Shown here piece by piece: positions 15,101 through 30,100 of a stretch of 64,000 nucleotides of DNA; within the stretch, counting starts at the first letter, position 1; each line of letters opens with the position of its first letter. A program made the position numbers and the translations under genes. Source of the DNA: Ceriagrion tenellum (lineage: Eukaryota; Arthropoda; Insecta; Odonata; Coenagrionidae); NCBI GenBank assembly GCA_963169105.1, contig OY720635.1:130894872-130958871 (forward strand). The letters run 5' to 3'. The notes under the pieces were generated by a model. It did not search any database, was not told where the DNA came from, and saw only the letters and a list, made by a program, of their open reading frames with translations.

Positions 15101-18100
15101 CGGAATAAGGAATCACCCTCCACCAAGTGCCAACGGTTCATTGAAGCGGATGAGCAGGAGGAGGTCAGGGCATTCTCATGTCCTAGAGGGGAGAAATCTC
15201 TCCAAAAGGCGGATGAACCTTACAGTGGCCAACGGCAGGGAGATGCGGCAGGCAATGGAAAACCACCGCATTAAAGATCCCTTGGGATATCCAAGACAAA
15301 AGTAGCTTCAGAGAAGCAAAGAAAGATGAAACATGGATTCTTAGAATATGAAATTTATGGAATAGTCCCTCAGCTTAATATAGGTACCTATAATGTGCCT
15401 GACACAGAGCATATGACCTTCTTCAGATGAAAATATATTCATCTAATTTCTATATCCGGTGTAAATAATTGTGCAAGTCGCACACTTCCTTGGTGTATGC
15501 ATAAAACAATATCACTAGTATCAAAATACATCGCTCACGCCAGAGTTACGAGTTCTCTGGTTGAGAAATGACATAGAAAATGTGCTATGAAGTTTCATTT
15601 GCTTAGTCCAAATTGCGCAAAAATTTTTCAAAGACACTTGATTGCCTAATCTCTTACTCAATGAAAAAAACGAAAAGTTAGTGGTTCATTTTTAGATTTC
15701 CGTGATGGAACGAAGTGGTGGAAGTCCCAAAAATCAGAACCATTGACCTCCGACAAGTTATTTGTGTCCAACTTTATGCACCCTGTTTGGATAAATACAA
15801 ATTTAAATAAACTTTCATAAATTATAACTTCATAAATGATGTGAGTACGTCACAAGAGAACATCATAATTTAAGGAAACATAAAAATAGCTTCATCACAA
15901 TGCTCTTGAACGATACTCGATCATACGAAATTTGATATTACGAAGTGCCGATTTTTACGGTCTCTTCGACTTCGTAGTTTTAAGTTTCTACAGTATTCAT
16001 AAACATAACTGCCTACCACCTCTGACACAACATAAGCAACTCAGATGAAATTTACATCCAAGTAGTTCAAATTTTAATGCTTGCATTACCAAAAAGAGAA
16101 GTTTCAAGAGTCATTGCTATGTTATACAAATGAAGACAGCCCCACCATTGCATGACCTCAGAGATTTGCATCTCATTACGTCACGTCAGGATTACATACA
16201 GACAACCCAACCATTCCCATTGCCAGGGTTTCTAGCAGAGGGTGTACTGTGAAAAAGCTCTAAAATGATCTCAATTCTTTAGATCGGAGTCGGCTCCGGT
16301 GGCGGTGGGGTAAAGTCCTCGCCTGCTAACTCTAGGGTCGCGGATTCGAGTCCCGCCTGGGTAGAATATTACCTGCCCAGGACATGGGTGTGTGTTCTTC
16401 TATTGTTAATGTTAAAACACCCGATGTAAAAGGCCTTTGTTGTGCTGTTTTCGTGGTTGTGAGTATAAATTAAAATTAAATTAAATTTCCCTTGAGGAAA
16501 ATCTCTCCTTAGGATATTGAAGATGGGAAGAAAACACACTGTGTCAGTTTGTTCTAATTATCAATGGGTTCTGTAAATAATATGGATAGGAGAAGGATAA
16601 TTACCGATATAAAGGATGAAGCAGGTAAATTCCGCCCTTATAAGTAATAAGATGTTGATCATCTTCATCCAAGTTGGCTAGAGCTTTACCAGCAGAAGAT
16701 TTGATTAATTTGTTTGGAGAAGATAGCCAGCCAGCAAGAACACCAATCCAACCTGAAATGAAAAGTAATGAAGTTGCCAACACATTGATTAAGTGGCCAG
16801 AATGTTCATTAAAAATACAAAACAATTCTCAGGCAAAATCAACCAATTAAAGGTAGAAAAAAGACGGTTCCTGAAGTCTAGTTCATCTCCATCCTCACTG
16901 ATTTCTGATACACTCTTTCAGAGTATGAAATTCTTGAAGTCATTGTGACTGCCTCAAGACACTAAATATATCGACACCGCTATATTTCATGCCATCATAT
17001 CCCTAATAAAATGATGATCAGAAAATACTAATGATATTTCAATGAATGTTCATGAACAATTTTCTTTTGTCTGGATCAGAAAATTTTCAGTACTTTCATT
17101 CATAATGAGTGTCAAATTATTTAATTAATGTCTCACATAGTATATTAATTCTTATTTTAAAGTGGAAACTCATGCATTGAGGTATGCTTCAGAGAAGATA
17201 ATAAATGTGTATTCATACCTGATGATAGCATCTGATTACGATACTTTGGCTCAGATATATTAGATAAAATTTTTGCAAGTAACTCAGCAATATGCTTTGA
17301 GTCTGAATAGTGAAAATAAATATCCATAAGTAACTTCAATCCACCCTGTTGGATAATTTCTGAAAAGAAGAAGAATAGGATATAGGACAAGAATTATTTA
17401 TTATTTTTAGAAAACAGGTGCTTTGAGTACTTGTGGATCGGACAAAAGCAAAAAATGGAAGGGATACATTTGAGGATTCGCTAACCCACGCATACACCAT
17501 TCACAATCAACACACTAAAAGAGTGATATCCTGATGTAATAGGTTTTGCTTTAAGCTCATTTTCCTTAAAACTTCCAAATCCACTCTTTTACTCCATGAA
17601 GATTTTCATTTCTTACATCGATTAATATTTTCCATATTTTCACATTAATATATGATATGTAGCTTTTATGATGTGCAGGACTAATCATAAAGCAATTCAC
17701 ATCCTTCCTGACTGAAAATACTTCCACTAGTGAAGTTTAAGCTCCTAACTTCTTTATCCATATATATGATAGATAGGTATTCCTTTCTTTTAAACAAATA
17801 GTCTATATTTAAATGACTCATTATTTGTATGTTGATCTTCCATGTGACTAGAGGTTATGCAGAAGAAAGGACCCTATGAGTCTTAATCTCGCTCCATGTA
17901 AAAAAAATGTCATAATCTATCTGTCTTCATCTTGCAAGGGGAGGGTAATTTGCCTTCAGCACAAAAATTTCCACCTCTAGAGCAAGATCTGCATTTTTTT
18001 TAGCCAGGCATGCTTCCTTTCCCCATCACTTTTCTTCAGACTGCCCCCATTGCCCCTCAACCACCCATTCCATCCTTCCCTGGAAAACATTCACTCTCCA

Positions 18101-21100
18101 GATGGGCAGAGCGCCTAAAGTTAATGCTGCATTACACAAATTTACATTTTTTGTCTTTCTTGCTTTTTCTATCTAAATGTATTAGCCACTTTTACACAAG
18201 TATTTATGAATACATTACGTACAATGTGTACAGAAATATATTACAGTGGAGCCTCAATTATTCAAGCTAATCAGGACCCAAGTGAACTCTGATTACTAAA
18301 AACACATGGACTTTTTGGGCATCACAATATTGAATATATGGTAAAATTTTCAATAAATAAAGATGAAATAAGTGAAGTATATGTCGAGTTTATTCAATAA
18401 AATTCACTGCATCACAGTACTAGCTACTCCGCTCCAGCCATGTTGCTTGGCCTTCTGCTACCCCGTGTGCAGCCTATAACTAATGCCTAGCAATCCATTG
18501 ACAAAGTCACTATTTTTTTGTATATGTATAAGTATGTTACTCGGTTAATTGGGGCACAGATAACCATGGCTCTACTCTACAAGAAAATTTACAAGGAAAC
18601 AAAATTATAACCAAAAGAAATACTAATTTATAAAATTATTTAGTAACTAATGATACTGCCTACAGATGGCCAGGATCCCAGAGTATATGAAAACCAATCA
18701 GCAATTTGATAACATGAGTTCTGGACATGACATGCCTAAGTTCAATATGTCCACCAGAAAAAATAATTGTTCCAATGAAACTTTTTCACTGAGGTTCATT
18801 AATAGTATGTACCTATCTCTATTCCACATTGTTAACACCTTCTTTGGGAGACATTTTAAGATGTTATGAGTCACCACCAAGCCAGACAGGAGAAGTCATG
18901 CATGAGACTATAAGCATACCTTTACTAAATCGAAACATCTTCCATTACAGGAGATTTTCCATCCATTAAGGAAACAATAATAACTGCACTATGCCAACAG
19001 CCCTATATATGATGATATTTACAAACATAACTCACCACTAGAATGATTAGGCAAGTTGGAGTGATGCGAAAGGGATTTCAAGCATAGAGTCAGAAGATAT
19101 TCTTGACTTATTCGACTGGAGTACTGAGCATGATGATCCTAAAAAAATATACAGCCAATTATAGTACCTACACAACCAGAGTAAAACCCATCACATAATA
19201 TATAGCATATAATTTTGCTGTACAGCAGTTGAAACCATATCACATATTACTTTAGCTTAGATGACACTACACCACAGAATATAAATATCAATCACAAATA
19301 CATATACAAAATGAAAAGTGACAACAGGTTGGAAGAGGAATTAGATTCATATCATGGTTGTAGCAGATGTTGTACTTCTCAGTGAAGGTTTTAGTTTTTA
19401 TAGGTGCTGACATAATAAGCCTAATTAATATAGGAGAGAAATATATTCGATCATGTAATCTACTCACAGATAAAAGTGAATGATGCTTCACAATCATATA
19501 CACAGACATCAGAAACTATATAATAATAAATGACACTGCCATTAGCCACATGTTGAAATTTACCTTCATCAGATGAAGAAGAGGGGAAAGCAGCACATTC
19601 AGGAAAATGATACACTGCTGGATTTCAATAGATACACAAGCTCAGGGATAACCTGAATGAAGGTTGTAAATCTCTGCCAATAACGAAAGCAATGATAAAT
19701 ATAGATGCTGATAAAATTAACATTTGAAAACAAAGGCTGGGTAGAGAAGGTAGTGTCCGGCAGGAGCTGGTGATGTTTTTGAGATGGGTATAAAAATTAG
19801 AGTGGAGGGACTAGTGCATGCATGAGGTTCATGGTAACTTGCTATTAGATGCTCTTCAGTAGCCATTAAATGATGGATAATTGAACACTGAATCAGGTTT
19901 GGAAATGTTTATTCACCAATTGTTTGGTGGTGAATATGCAACACAGATTTGAGGATCAATTCATTGCTGGTTCATGCAGAGCTGTTCTGTCTGGAACCAC
20001 AAAACTGAAGTGAATAAATAACTTGGGAGATTCAAATCAACTGATAGTGGCTTTACATTGTGGAACAACGAGAAGGAATAACTCATAATAAGAATGGTGT
20101 ACAGTTCCACTATGTGCTGTCTACTGGTTTTGATGTCTAAAGCGTCATTTTCAAGAAAAACAGTTTGAGTTTGTGTAAGACAAACAAAACAGTGTTTGTC
20201 TCGCAAATGACATTATAGATGTCGAAACCGGTAGACAGCACATAGTGGAACTGTACATCATTTTTATTATGAGTAATAACTTAAGGAGAACTGGATATGT
20301 AAGATCAGAATAGCTTGGGGAAGAGACTGAACCATTAGGACCCCAGAAAACATTGAAAGAGTCAGACAAGCTGAGGAGACCAGCCCATATCTAACAAAGA
20401 TATAGCATGCCTATTTTCTCCTGAAGACAGACCACTCAGTTTGTCAAATGCTGCATTTGGACCTTCAAAATCACCCATATAAAATTCTTCACCCTTCAAA
20501 ATCACCCATAGTGGTTCAAGAACTGATGCAGGATGATTTCGCAAGACAGTTTACTTTCATTGAAAAACTGCTTGAAATGGTATGACACTGTCCTCATTAT
20601 GGATGATGTGTATTCACGAAATGTATATTTTTTACTTATATATTTATTAATGACAAGTTTTCCAAGCATCTTCAGCAAAGTAAGGATGTCAAAGGCAGCT
20701 AAATTTCAATGATGCTATATGAAGTCTGAATATATCTTCAAACTTTTTCTGTTATAGCACCTTATATGTCACTGTTAGTCTTAAAAAAAAAAACAGAAGT
20801 TGAAATTCATCAAGAAAAAATATGCAAGAGCTAATGGAAAATAATCACCCCTTGCACTCTGTACACTAGTTTTCACATTGACCCATAAAACAAAGGCTTC
20901 CTGGTTGAGGTGCACTTATTTTCATGGAAATTTAAATGCAACCAGATAGTATTCGGTACAAGTTCCAGATGGAAACAGGGTGAGCACATGTATACACACA
21001 AAAGGAGCTATTGGAGCATAATGGCACAAAAACACTCGGAAACATAGAAAAAAATATGGAAAACGGGAAAGCAGAGAAGTTTTCTAATTTATTTGTTTTA

Positions 21101-24100
21101 GACATGAGGCCAAAGTTTGACCAAAAGCACTCAAAAGGTATCACTGATCTCCATCAGAAGAAGCTGAAAATGGTAAGGTGCAAGACCCTCTTTTGATACA
21201 TGACAAATATGCATGTGATCACCACAAGGTTTCGGACTATGTAGAGCAAGAAAGTTCCTGAGGAAGCACCAGTTTGGGTATAGGAAAATGAAATGAAAAC
21301 AAAGCTGTAGTGAGGGCTTCAAAAGAAAAAAAAAAGAATTTTACAGTGGAGTTTTTACTTTTGTGCAAAACAAGAACACATTTGATGAACAAGAATGGCC
21401 AAAGAAATGACTTAAAGCAGTAACTAGAAGTAGATTAGAGGGATTGATATTTCAGGGTCAGATCCTATATGAATGAGACTAATGAAGATGTTGTAAGTAC
21501 ATACTAGTATTAGTTAATAGTAGTGAAGGGAGAATCTGGGGTTGGCAGTCATACGCAGGGAAGCATAGCATGCATGTCTTATTACTACTGTCTCTATATT
21601 TGTACACAGGCAATAGGGTAAGGAAGATAAGGGAATGGTAGGAAAGTTGATATTTAAGTATGAGGAAAGATGATGAAGTCAGTGAAGTTTGTAGATCACC
21701 AAATTCTTGCCAGCAAAGGGATTGCAGTCAATGTGAATTGCATCCACAGAAAATTGACAAAGGCTAGGAATGAGGAAATTTGCTGTGTTCCATAAGGTGT
21801 GTTCCATTTCATACATTAATGGATAAAAAGCTCCAATTTTCCACTCCATTTTGTACTACTTAAGCACACTGAAGCTGTCAATGAAGTACATGAATTCTAA
21901 TGGATTTGGTACAGACATGCATATTAAATAGTAACTAAAATTTAAAAAACTAAGGAAAGCAAATACATAGAAGGATCTTCAAGGAACTATAATAAAGTAT
22001 TGCCAACCTGCAGGTTGAAATAATGGATTCAATCAAGGAGATGAAATCAATGAAATAGAAGAAAAATCAAAAGCTATTTTTTCTTCATGTGGTGACCTGG
22101 GAGATGGAAAGTTGATGCATGAAGTTTATCCGTCTCCATTCAATTATTTAGGCCATCAAAAAATATTTTTAATGCTTTCAAACTCATATATGCCATCAGG
22201 CAACTACCTCACGACATCACCACATCAGCTACACCAACTCTTTTCAGTGAAGAGCTTATAAAGCTCAATATACTTGTAGTGGGGCCCCATCGAGTTTGAA
22301 CTGAAGCACTACCAAAAGTAAAAATTGAACGACAAGGAGCACATCCCAGTGATCGCTACATGAAAAGAAACACCATTATCATTGGGGTAAGGTGGTTCTG
22401 AACTCGTTAAGGAATAGGACAAAAGATAAATGGAGGAGGGCATGAATATAAGCAGGTTGAAATAAAAAAATGTGTTCTGTTAAAAAGGCTTCAATAGTAA
22501 GGAAACAAGAAGTATTGCATGGAGAAGAGGCAGTTACCAAGAGAATGAAATTATAGTCAGGGGCCCTATGAAAGAAATGTAGAAATGTTGCAAAAATATG
22601 AAGAAAAGCTCACACATGGAGTAGACCACAGTCAGGTCAATAAACTTGGTAAATAAGAAAAGAGCATGAGCAATGCATGGAATATTAAAAGAAAAATAGA
22701 AATCAAGGCCAAACATAGGGAGGAATAATGCCATATAGGGATAACAGCAGGCCATTTCACCACTTATTAGTTTATTGCAGCCATTATTATATTTTCCAGC
22801 TTACAAGATGCACTTTATCCCAAGGGAAACCAACTAATATTTTGTACGGCCAATGCCAAGATCAGATTGATCTTATAAAGCCCACTTTACATGAGGCAAT
22901 GAATAGTACAATTTGAAACTGAAATTTTCTCTCAAGCTGGAATGCAATTATTATCGAATTAGAGCAGGGGCTATTTTGTCATCTTGCATCCATACATGCA
23001 TTCTATCAGTACATCACTTTATATGACGAAGTTTGAAATGCACATTCACACATACACAGGAATGTGCAATTACAAGCTCAGTGTAAAACAGACTTCAGAC
23101 ACTGGGTGGTTTTCTGATGAAATTGTGTCATTCACAATTAGGTGAATAAAAACAAAAAGCATAATGATGATCCAAATCACACCACGTCACCATACTTGTT
23201 TTGATATCTGGTGAAAGATCATATCTATATTTCACTGAAAACAATATTAAAGGGTAAAAGGGAGGATTTTTATTTTTATTCAGTAGTCCAAACACAAGGT
23301 ATTGTCTACAGTAGTGGTTTCTAACCAATAATATGCCCCACACCTCTGAAAATTTAACGTTCTCGCACAGCTTAAAGCAATCATTTATTACAGAATAAAA
23401 GTGACGATGACCTAAACTAATTTATGTATGCTATTCTTGATATCATCTAAACAAAAAAGAAATGTGGAAAATAAAATGTTTTATGACAGTTTAGAAGTTG
23501 CATAAACCCTTCAAAAAAGTACCCTAAACACAAACAAAAAAATGAAATGCTATCCTGCACTGTTAAGTGACTTATTTTTTACATTTCCTAAGATTTTCAG
23601 CATCTTAAATGGTGCTATAGTGTGAAAAAAGGCTATCCTTAAAAATCCTGCTTAACATTTAGTTAGCTAGAGGATGCTTGAGAGACATAAATGCAATGAA
23701 GAGCAGTTTTCCTTACTGGAGGGAAAGAAAACTAAATCGAGAGGTAAGGCACTAACTAACCACCCTTTCGGACCAATTCACTCTATACTGACATACATGC
23801 AACAGGGTTACACCAACAGACTGCTAGCTGCTGCTTCCTTGACTGTAGCTTAGGAAGAAGCAAGGGGGGCATAGGGCTATGAATGACACAGGAGGAATCA
23901 GCTGACCAGGACAGCAGCCCTTGCGCACCCAACACAGCACTGTGTGGGGCATGTAGAACAGCCACCATAAAATATTTATTCATAAAAAAACAGCTGCACA
24001 CATGTCAAAATGGAGGCATTTTGAGCCAAAAGACCTATAACTTGGCACATTACCTCTATGTACGATTTACTTCTCCTCCAATATGGAAAATTGAATGTCA

Positions 24101-27100
24101 TTGCACTTACATCTCTTTAGTGACTTCCAAAAGTGAACTAATTCAGCTGCATTATTTTTGGATATCCTTTTGTCATCTCATAGCACAATTTGAGACGTTG
24201 AAATTGAAAATCTGAGTAAAAAATTAAACACACCCTACATGCACTGTCTGGAATGCTATTTCGCACCCTCAAAGGTACCCTCCCCTGGTAGGAAAACCCT
24301 GGTCAATGATATACCCATGCATCTTTTAAGCCAGAAAATACACACAATGCTTCAAAATCTAGTAGTGATGATAATGAACATAAAATTAGATGATTCTTAA
24401 AAAACAAGTTTTTATTAGGCAATGTTATATATTATGGTATTAAAAAAGTAACCATAAAACAGATCCATAAAAATAAAAAATATCACTCGGTTACCAACAA
24501 AAAGAACATTTCCATCACCTAGCTATAAGCTAAAGGAAATAAATGAAAATAAGATGATTCAAATTTTTCATCAGAATCGCCCTGATACTTCCTTGCATGT
24601 TACCCTATCGATCAAATATGTAATAAAATACAATAATTTAACAATAAAAATTATGCAGAAATTATTACCCTTTACCACAATATCAAGTTTTCCACTAAAT
24701 GGAGGCGTGGGGTAAAGTCCTTGCCTGCAACCCAAGGGTTCTCGGGTTCGAATCCCACCTGGGTCGAATATCCATCACCCAGGACATGGATGTTTGTGTA
24801 TGTTTAATGAGTATATTGTAAGAGAGGACTGTAAAGACCTTCATTCGCTCATAATGAAAAAGAATTGTTATTATTATAAAAGGGGATATTGCTTCTTAGT
24901 TCTAAACTGAATCCCACTAACCTGCAGTTCAGGTAACACCTCGGAAACAAAGCTGCGGACGCACTCATGAGCCTCTTCATTGTTCAAATATAAAAGCATT
25001 TCATGGCACTTATCAACAAGATCCTGAAAAAAATATATGGAACCGTATATTGACCGTAAATAATGAAAGAACAAGCAGGAAATGATCAAAATTGGCACAC
25101 ATTTGGTCATCCACTGCCACAGTTGAATTTTACTTATGGTAAAGTTGGATAAGTTGTATCAAAAACTAAGTGTCAGCCAACAATTGAGGGGGATACAAAG
25201 AGATTTTTGCACAAAAATTTCTTCATATTCATAAGTTTTGCAAGTCACTGCTGAAATGGGAGCCAATAGTCGTCCACGATAAAAAAACATATAAATTTAT
25301 TTTAAATAAGATACGGACATTCCCAGTCATTAAAAAATTGAGGACACTTGCCTCTTTCTTCATTGGAGGTGGATAATTTGGCGGCTTTCGAAAGAGACGG
25401 AGATCAACACCCTTAGTCCTAGCCAGTCCAACAGCTGTCTTTGAATCACAAGCCTGAGCTAACTGGAAATAGTCAGAATCTGAAAACAAAAATAAGAATC
25501 ACCTTGGAATACAATTTTCCCCATCCATATGGATGAATTTGCATTCACTACTAGCTTTTAGATGAATATGTTACAATTCATAGGAATGTACCCACTTAAA
25601 AAACCTACCGTAATCACAGTAAGAAATTAAGTGATATAAGAACAAAATATAACGAGGACTCAAAATATCGAACACTATTATGTCTGTCTGCTTGTATGAC
25701 AAGCAAAGATGCCAGCATATTCCAGGTGACATATACTATTCAATGAGCAATTCTTGTGTAGATGCATATATTTATTTATGTTTATATAAACAATAAAATC
25801 CCCGAGGTTTGCTAGTGAAAAATAGAAACAATAAAAAATAAACTCACATGAGAATGTTTTGAATTTTTGACCACCTCCATGGTCTTCTTCAGCTTTAGAG
25901 GTACGTCCGACTACTGCCGGAAGGATTAGACAGGTAGAGAGGAAGGAGGGGAAGTGGAAGCAGGGGAGGGAGTCAAGGGGAGGGGAAAGGAGCGGTAGAG
26001 GAAGAGGTAGGCACAGGGATTAGAGTGCTCTGTTGATTCCCGGAAAGGAGAGGGTTTCGAGGAGCAGAATGCAAGCATGTTCAATATTTTTCTCATCAAT
26101 TGGGGAGGCAGTGGGGGGGGAAGAGAGTCTAGGATGCTCACGTTGAAACATTTGTCGAACTTAAGGTTATTGGAGGAGGCACGGGTGGGGACAGGGAGAG
26201 AGGCATGGTGGGAGGAGGGGTTGCAAGAGGATCTATGGCCGTTTAAACGAAGATTGAGAGGTCTGGAAGTCAATCCAACATAGAATGCATCACAGATATT
26301 GCATAAAAGGATGTACACCACATTGGGTGTGGCGCATGTGGGAAGGGAAAAGGAGGGGTGGGGGAAGGCATGTAATTTGGCAGGGAGGGGTTTAGAAATG
26401 AGGAGGGGGCAGGTCTTGCATCTGGGGCGACCACAGGGGCTGGGAGGAATGTTAGAGAAATGAGAGGATTTTTTAGATGTAGAGAGAGGGTTAGTAGTTT
26501 TGAGGATGCTGGAAAGATAGGGGGGTCATCGGAAGGTGAGAGAGGGGCACTTGGGGAAGATTTGGGGGGTGGTGAAGTTGTCGGAGAGGAGGGGAAAAAG
26601 GCTTTTGAGGATGCCTTTAACGGAATGGACGCCCGGGAAGTAGGTGGTACAGAGGGAGAAGTAGAAATTGTTAGTACTAGGAGGTGAGTTGGGGTGATAG
26701 GAATGCTTAAGGATTTTTTTCTCGAGGAGTGATTTGGGATAGCCTCGTCGGCAAAGGGATAGGTTTAAGTTGGTGAGAAACACGATGCCCCCCCTCCCAA
26801 TCTGGAGCACTCTAATCCCTGTGTCCACCTCTTACTTTACCCCCCCTTTCCCCTCACCTCCTTCCTCTCTTCCCGTTTAATCCTTGCGGCAGTAATCGGA
26901 CATACCTCTAAAGCTGAAGAAGACCACAGAGGTGGTCGAAAATTCAAAAAATTCTCATGTGAATTTATTTTTTGTTGTTTCTATTTTTTACTACCAAACC
27001 TCGTGGATTTTATTGTTTATACATCGCAACTAGTGATACTTCCTGAAACATTTATGTTTATACGTGCGAATTGTTATGTAAATATTTTCTCGAAAACTAC

Positions 27101-30100
27101 AATTCTCCTAAAAGTTGGGGTACATAGGTTTTCATCAATTAGGTATGAATTGGACTAAAGGCCTCAGGGCTGCAAAGGCCCCAAAGCCCACAAAATAGGC
27201 CCCTATTTTACTCGGAATCAATGCAGGGGTTTCCTTTTTTTTTCTTTGCAATCAATATGAAGGATTTCAATTTTCACTATCGGATGGCTGAAAGAATTAA
27301 GTGTTTAATTCTAGCAATCGATTTTTCAATACACATATAGTTGGTACTGTTGGCCGTTACTTGGTGGAAACGATTAATTATAAATCAATGAATAAACGTG
27401 ATTTTTTTCACAATTTTTATTTTCCTTCCACTACCTAGGTTTCGACACTCAGATCATCATCAGGTGACTACAGAAAATTTTTTATCACACTGAGTATATA
27501 TACACACCTGTAGTCACCTGAGAGCCGAAACCTAGGTAATAGAAGGAAAATAAAAATTGTGGAAAAATCAAGTTTATTCATTGATTAATAATTTTCAATA
27601 CACATCGATTTCGCTAAAAATTCTGCCCCATAATCCCTATTTCATGTTCATGGGAAAATTTCCATTTTACTTAATTGTTCTGGTTTACTATTCTACATTA
27701 AGCACCCACATTCGAGAGACATCATGGCCGTGGGCTTAAAGGTGCTCATGACTATCAAATTTAGACTTGATGGAGTAGGATCAAAGCTATAATATATTTT
27801 GGTCAAATATGACTAAGGAAAAACGAAAGATGCCTGATCCCGCATGTGTATAATAGTGACTAAGGTTTTTTTTTTCGTTTTTCAACCTATTTTCTGGATT
27901 TTCAACAGGCCCTTTAGGCAGAGTGTTGAAGTCGATTTTGGAATTCTACAGTTTGCCTGGAAGGAGACTCACTTTGGTAGACATCGGCAAACAACAGTGA
28001 GGGATGCAAATATTGTGTGTGGGAGAGAAATTCATGTGGAAAATCACTGGAAGTGAAAGTAATGCCTGTATTCATGGTTGTATTCGTAAGGGTTGCCTGG
28101 GTATCCCCTTGCCAGGTAACACCTAGGGGTAGGGGCCTAACACCCTATGCTGAGCGATTCATAAACCTTACCTGGGTATCCCACAGCCAGGGGACGCTTG
28201 GGTAAGAGATTTTGCAAAAATCCCACAGAAAAATACAGATGAAAGGTTCCGCTGTAGGATTATTGATGTTTTCGATGCTCATTTTTCACCGTAACAAAGC
28301 TTGCAAACAATAAAATACCTTAGTTTCACGATGTTGATGAAAAATGATTGAAAGAATATGAGAGAATGTTCATGATATAACTTAAATATTTATGTAATTT
28401 GAAGATGAGGAATGCGAGGGCGGTTCAATAAGTACCCATATTTATAAAGAGAAGACGTTACTAAGGAAAGTTGTTGATATTATTGAGTACAGTCTTTAGT
28501 ACAGTAGTATCAATTCGACCCATGAGGAGGCAGCAGTCCTGCTTTAGGGGAGCTTTGGGTAAACTTCAGGCCTCACCCAAGAAGTCAACAGCCTGGGGAA
28601 GAGTTAGGGAACAACAGTCCCTGGGTAACCGCTATGAATACCATTTATGAGCCAAGGAGCTCCCCTACACCTGGGGGACACCCAGGTAATGACTATGAAT
28701 ACGGTCTGAAGTAGCAAAAATGGAAGAGGCAAAACATATCTGCAACTCCACCATTTCAATATTCCGTTGTCTACTTTTTACATTGCTCTTCATTCTTCAT
28801 TTCATTGACAAAGGATGGCGTTCATCAGCATAAATAAACATTTCTTCCACACATTTTGCAAAAATAAATGGGGAATACTATGTCATTTACTTTCTTCATG
28901 AACAATTGTCATGTTCAAGCAGCAATTTACCACTATGAATAGCATCTTACCTCATTGAAAGTCATCAAAAATCATAAGTGAAAGAGGATTCCCAAAAATA
29001 ACTCCATAGATGTTTCTTTAGAGAAATCCCTGGATAATGGAAACTTCCAGAACCCATCACCTAATTGTGCCTGGATCAGCAAGGGTTTATTGTGTTATGT
29101 AACAGCTATTCAGAGTTTTGTTGAAGGCAAAAGTTGCACTATTCAGAGGTAGGTCTACTACCAATTGAACCATGACAAAAATTACCATATAAATCACTCA
29201 AATTGGCACTGGAAAAGCAGTACCTAGTATGTTGGATACCCTTTCCAGATGTTGTTGAAAATATTCCATGGGTATTTATATCTAGCAATATGAGTAAGGA
29301 GGAGAAAGGGACATTGCAACTGAGCCCAATTTGCCATATCCAAGGTAAGGTATGCATGTAGTTTGATTAGTTATTGCAGTTTGTTGTAATTCTTTCTCAA
29401 GCATCTTCAAAGAACCTGTAATTCAACTGGACGAGTGGTGTACTCTTCCCTGTGAAGTAGCCTCCCCAAGCCTTTAGGCTACCAGAAAATATACCTTGAT
29501 TAGGCCAGGTGGTAAAGAGACAAAGCAATGATCAAGAACAGACTCGTGGATCAGATATTGCATACTCCCTCCCTTGAGGAAACACTTCCTATCCCCTGTT
29601 GCTTAGGCAATGCAAATAATTCTCTTACCAACCTTCCAAGTTTTCCAGTAGTGCTAATGAATGCACAGCCTTTAGCCTTTGTCTTCGATTCCCACTCTGA
29701 GCAATGTAAAGCAGTCGCCATGCATATGATCTTGGAACTGAATTCCACCACCAGGCATGAGGAGGTAGCCAAAGGGCATCAAAATGGGCTCTACCTGCAA
29801 TAATACAGAAGTCTAGTAGAGGACGTGAAAGATCGACAATTTAAACAATAAGTGAAAATATACAAAACAAGGAATAACCATAAAAGGAAGGTGAATAGTT
29901 GGTACTGTTAATGGTAATCGTAATATTTAATCAAACAAAATTAACCAGAAGCATCAATGCCTTCTTGTATGATTGAAACAATATGGATTGGAGCCAATCA
30001 ATTTTACCACGGAATATTCATGAAAGAACATGGTAACTACAAGCCAAAGGACTATCACCATAGAAAAATTGTTTAAAAATCCTTGAAACACAAGTTTTAA

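Noticed and set aside
8574..24880. tRNA-like A and B boxes at three places
   Set aside because: They are repeated, have long non-tRNA bodies and tails, and cannot form complete cloverleaves by eye, so they are SINEs and not tRNA genes.
26077..26687. Glycine/glutamate-rich ORFs on the plus strand
   Set aside because: They are antisense to the PLE nuclease and linker, whose strong base bias produces such frames.
28418..28437. Mariner-like terminal sequence
   Set aside because: Only one end was found and there is no transposase or partner terminus nearby, so no element is claimed.
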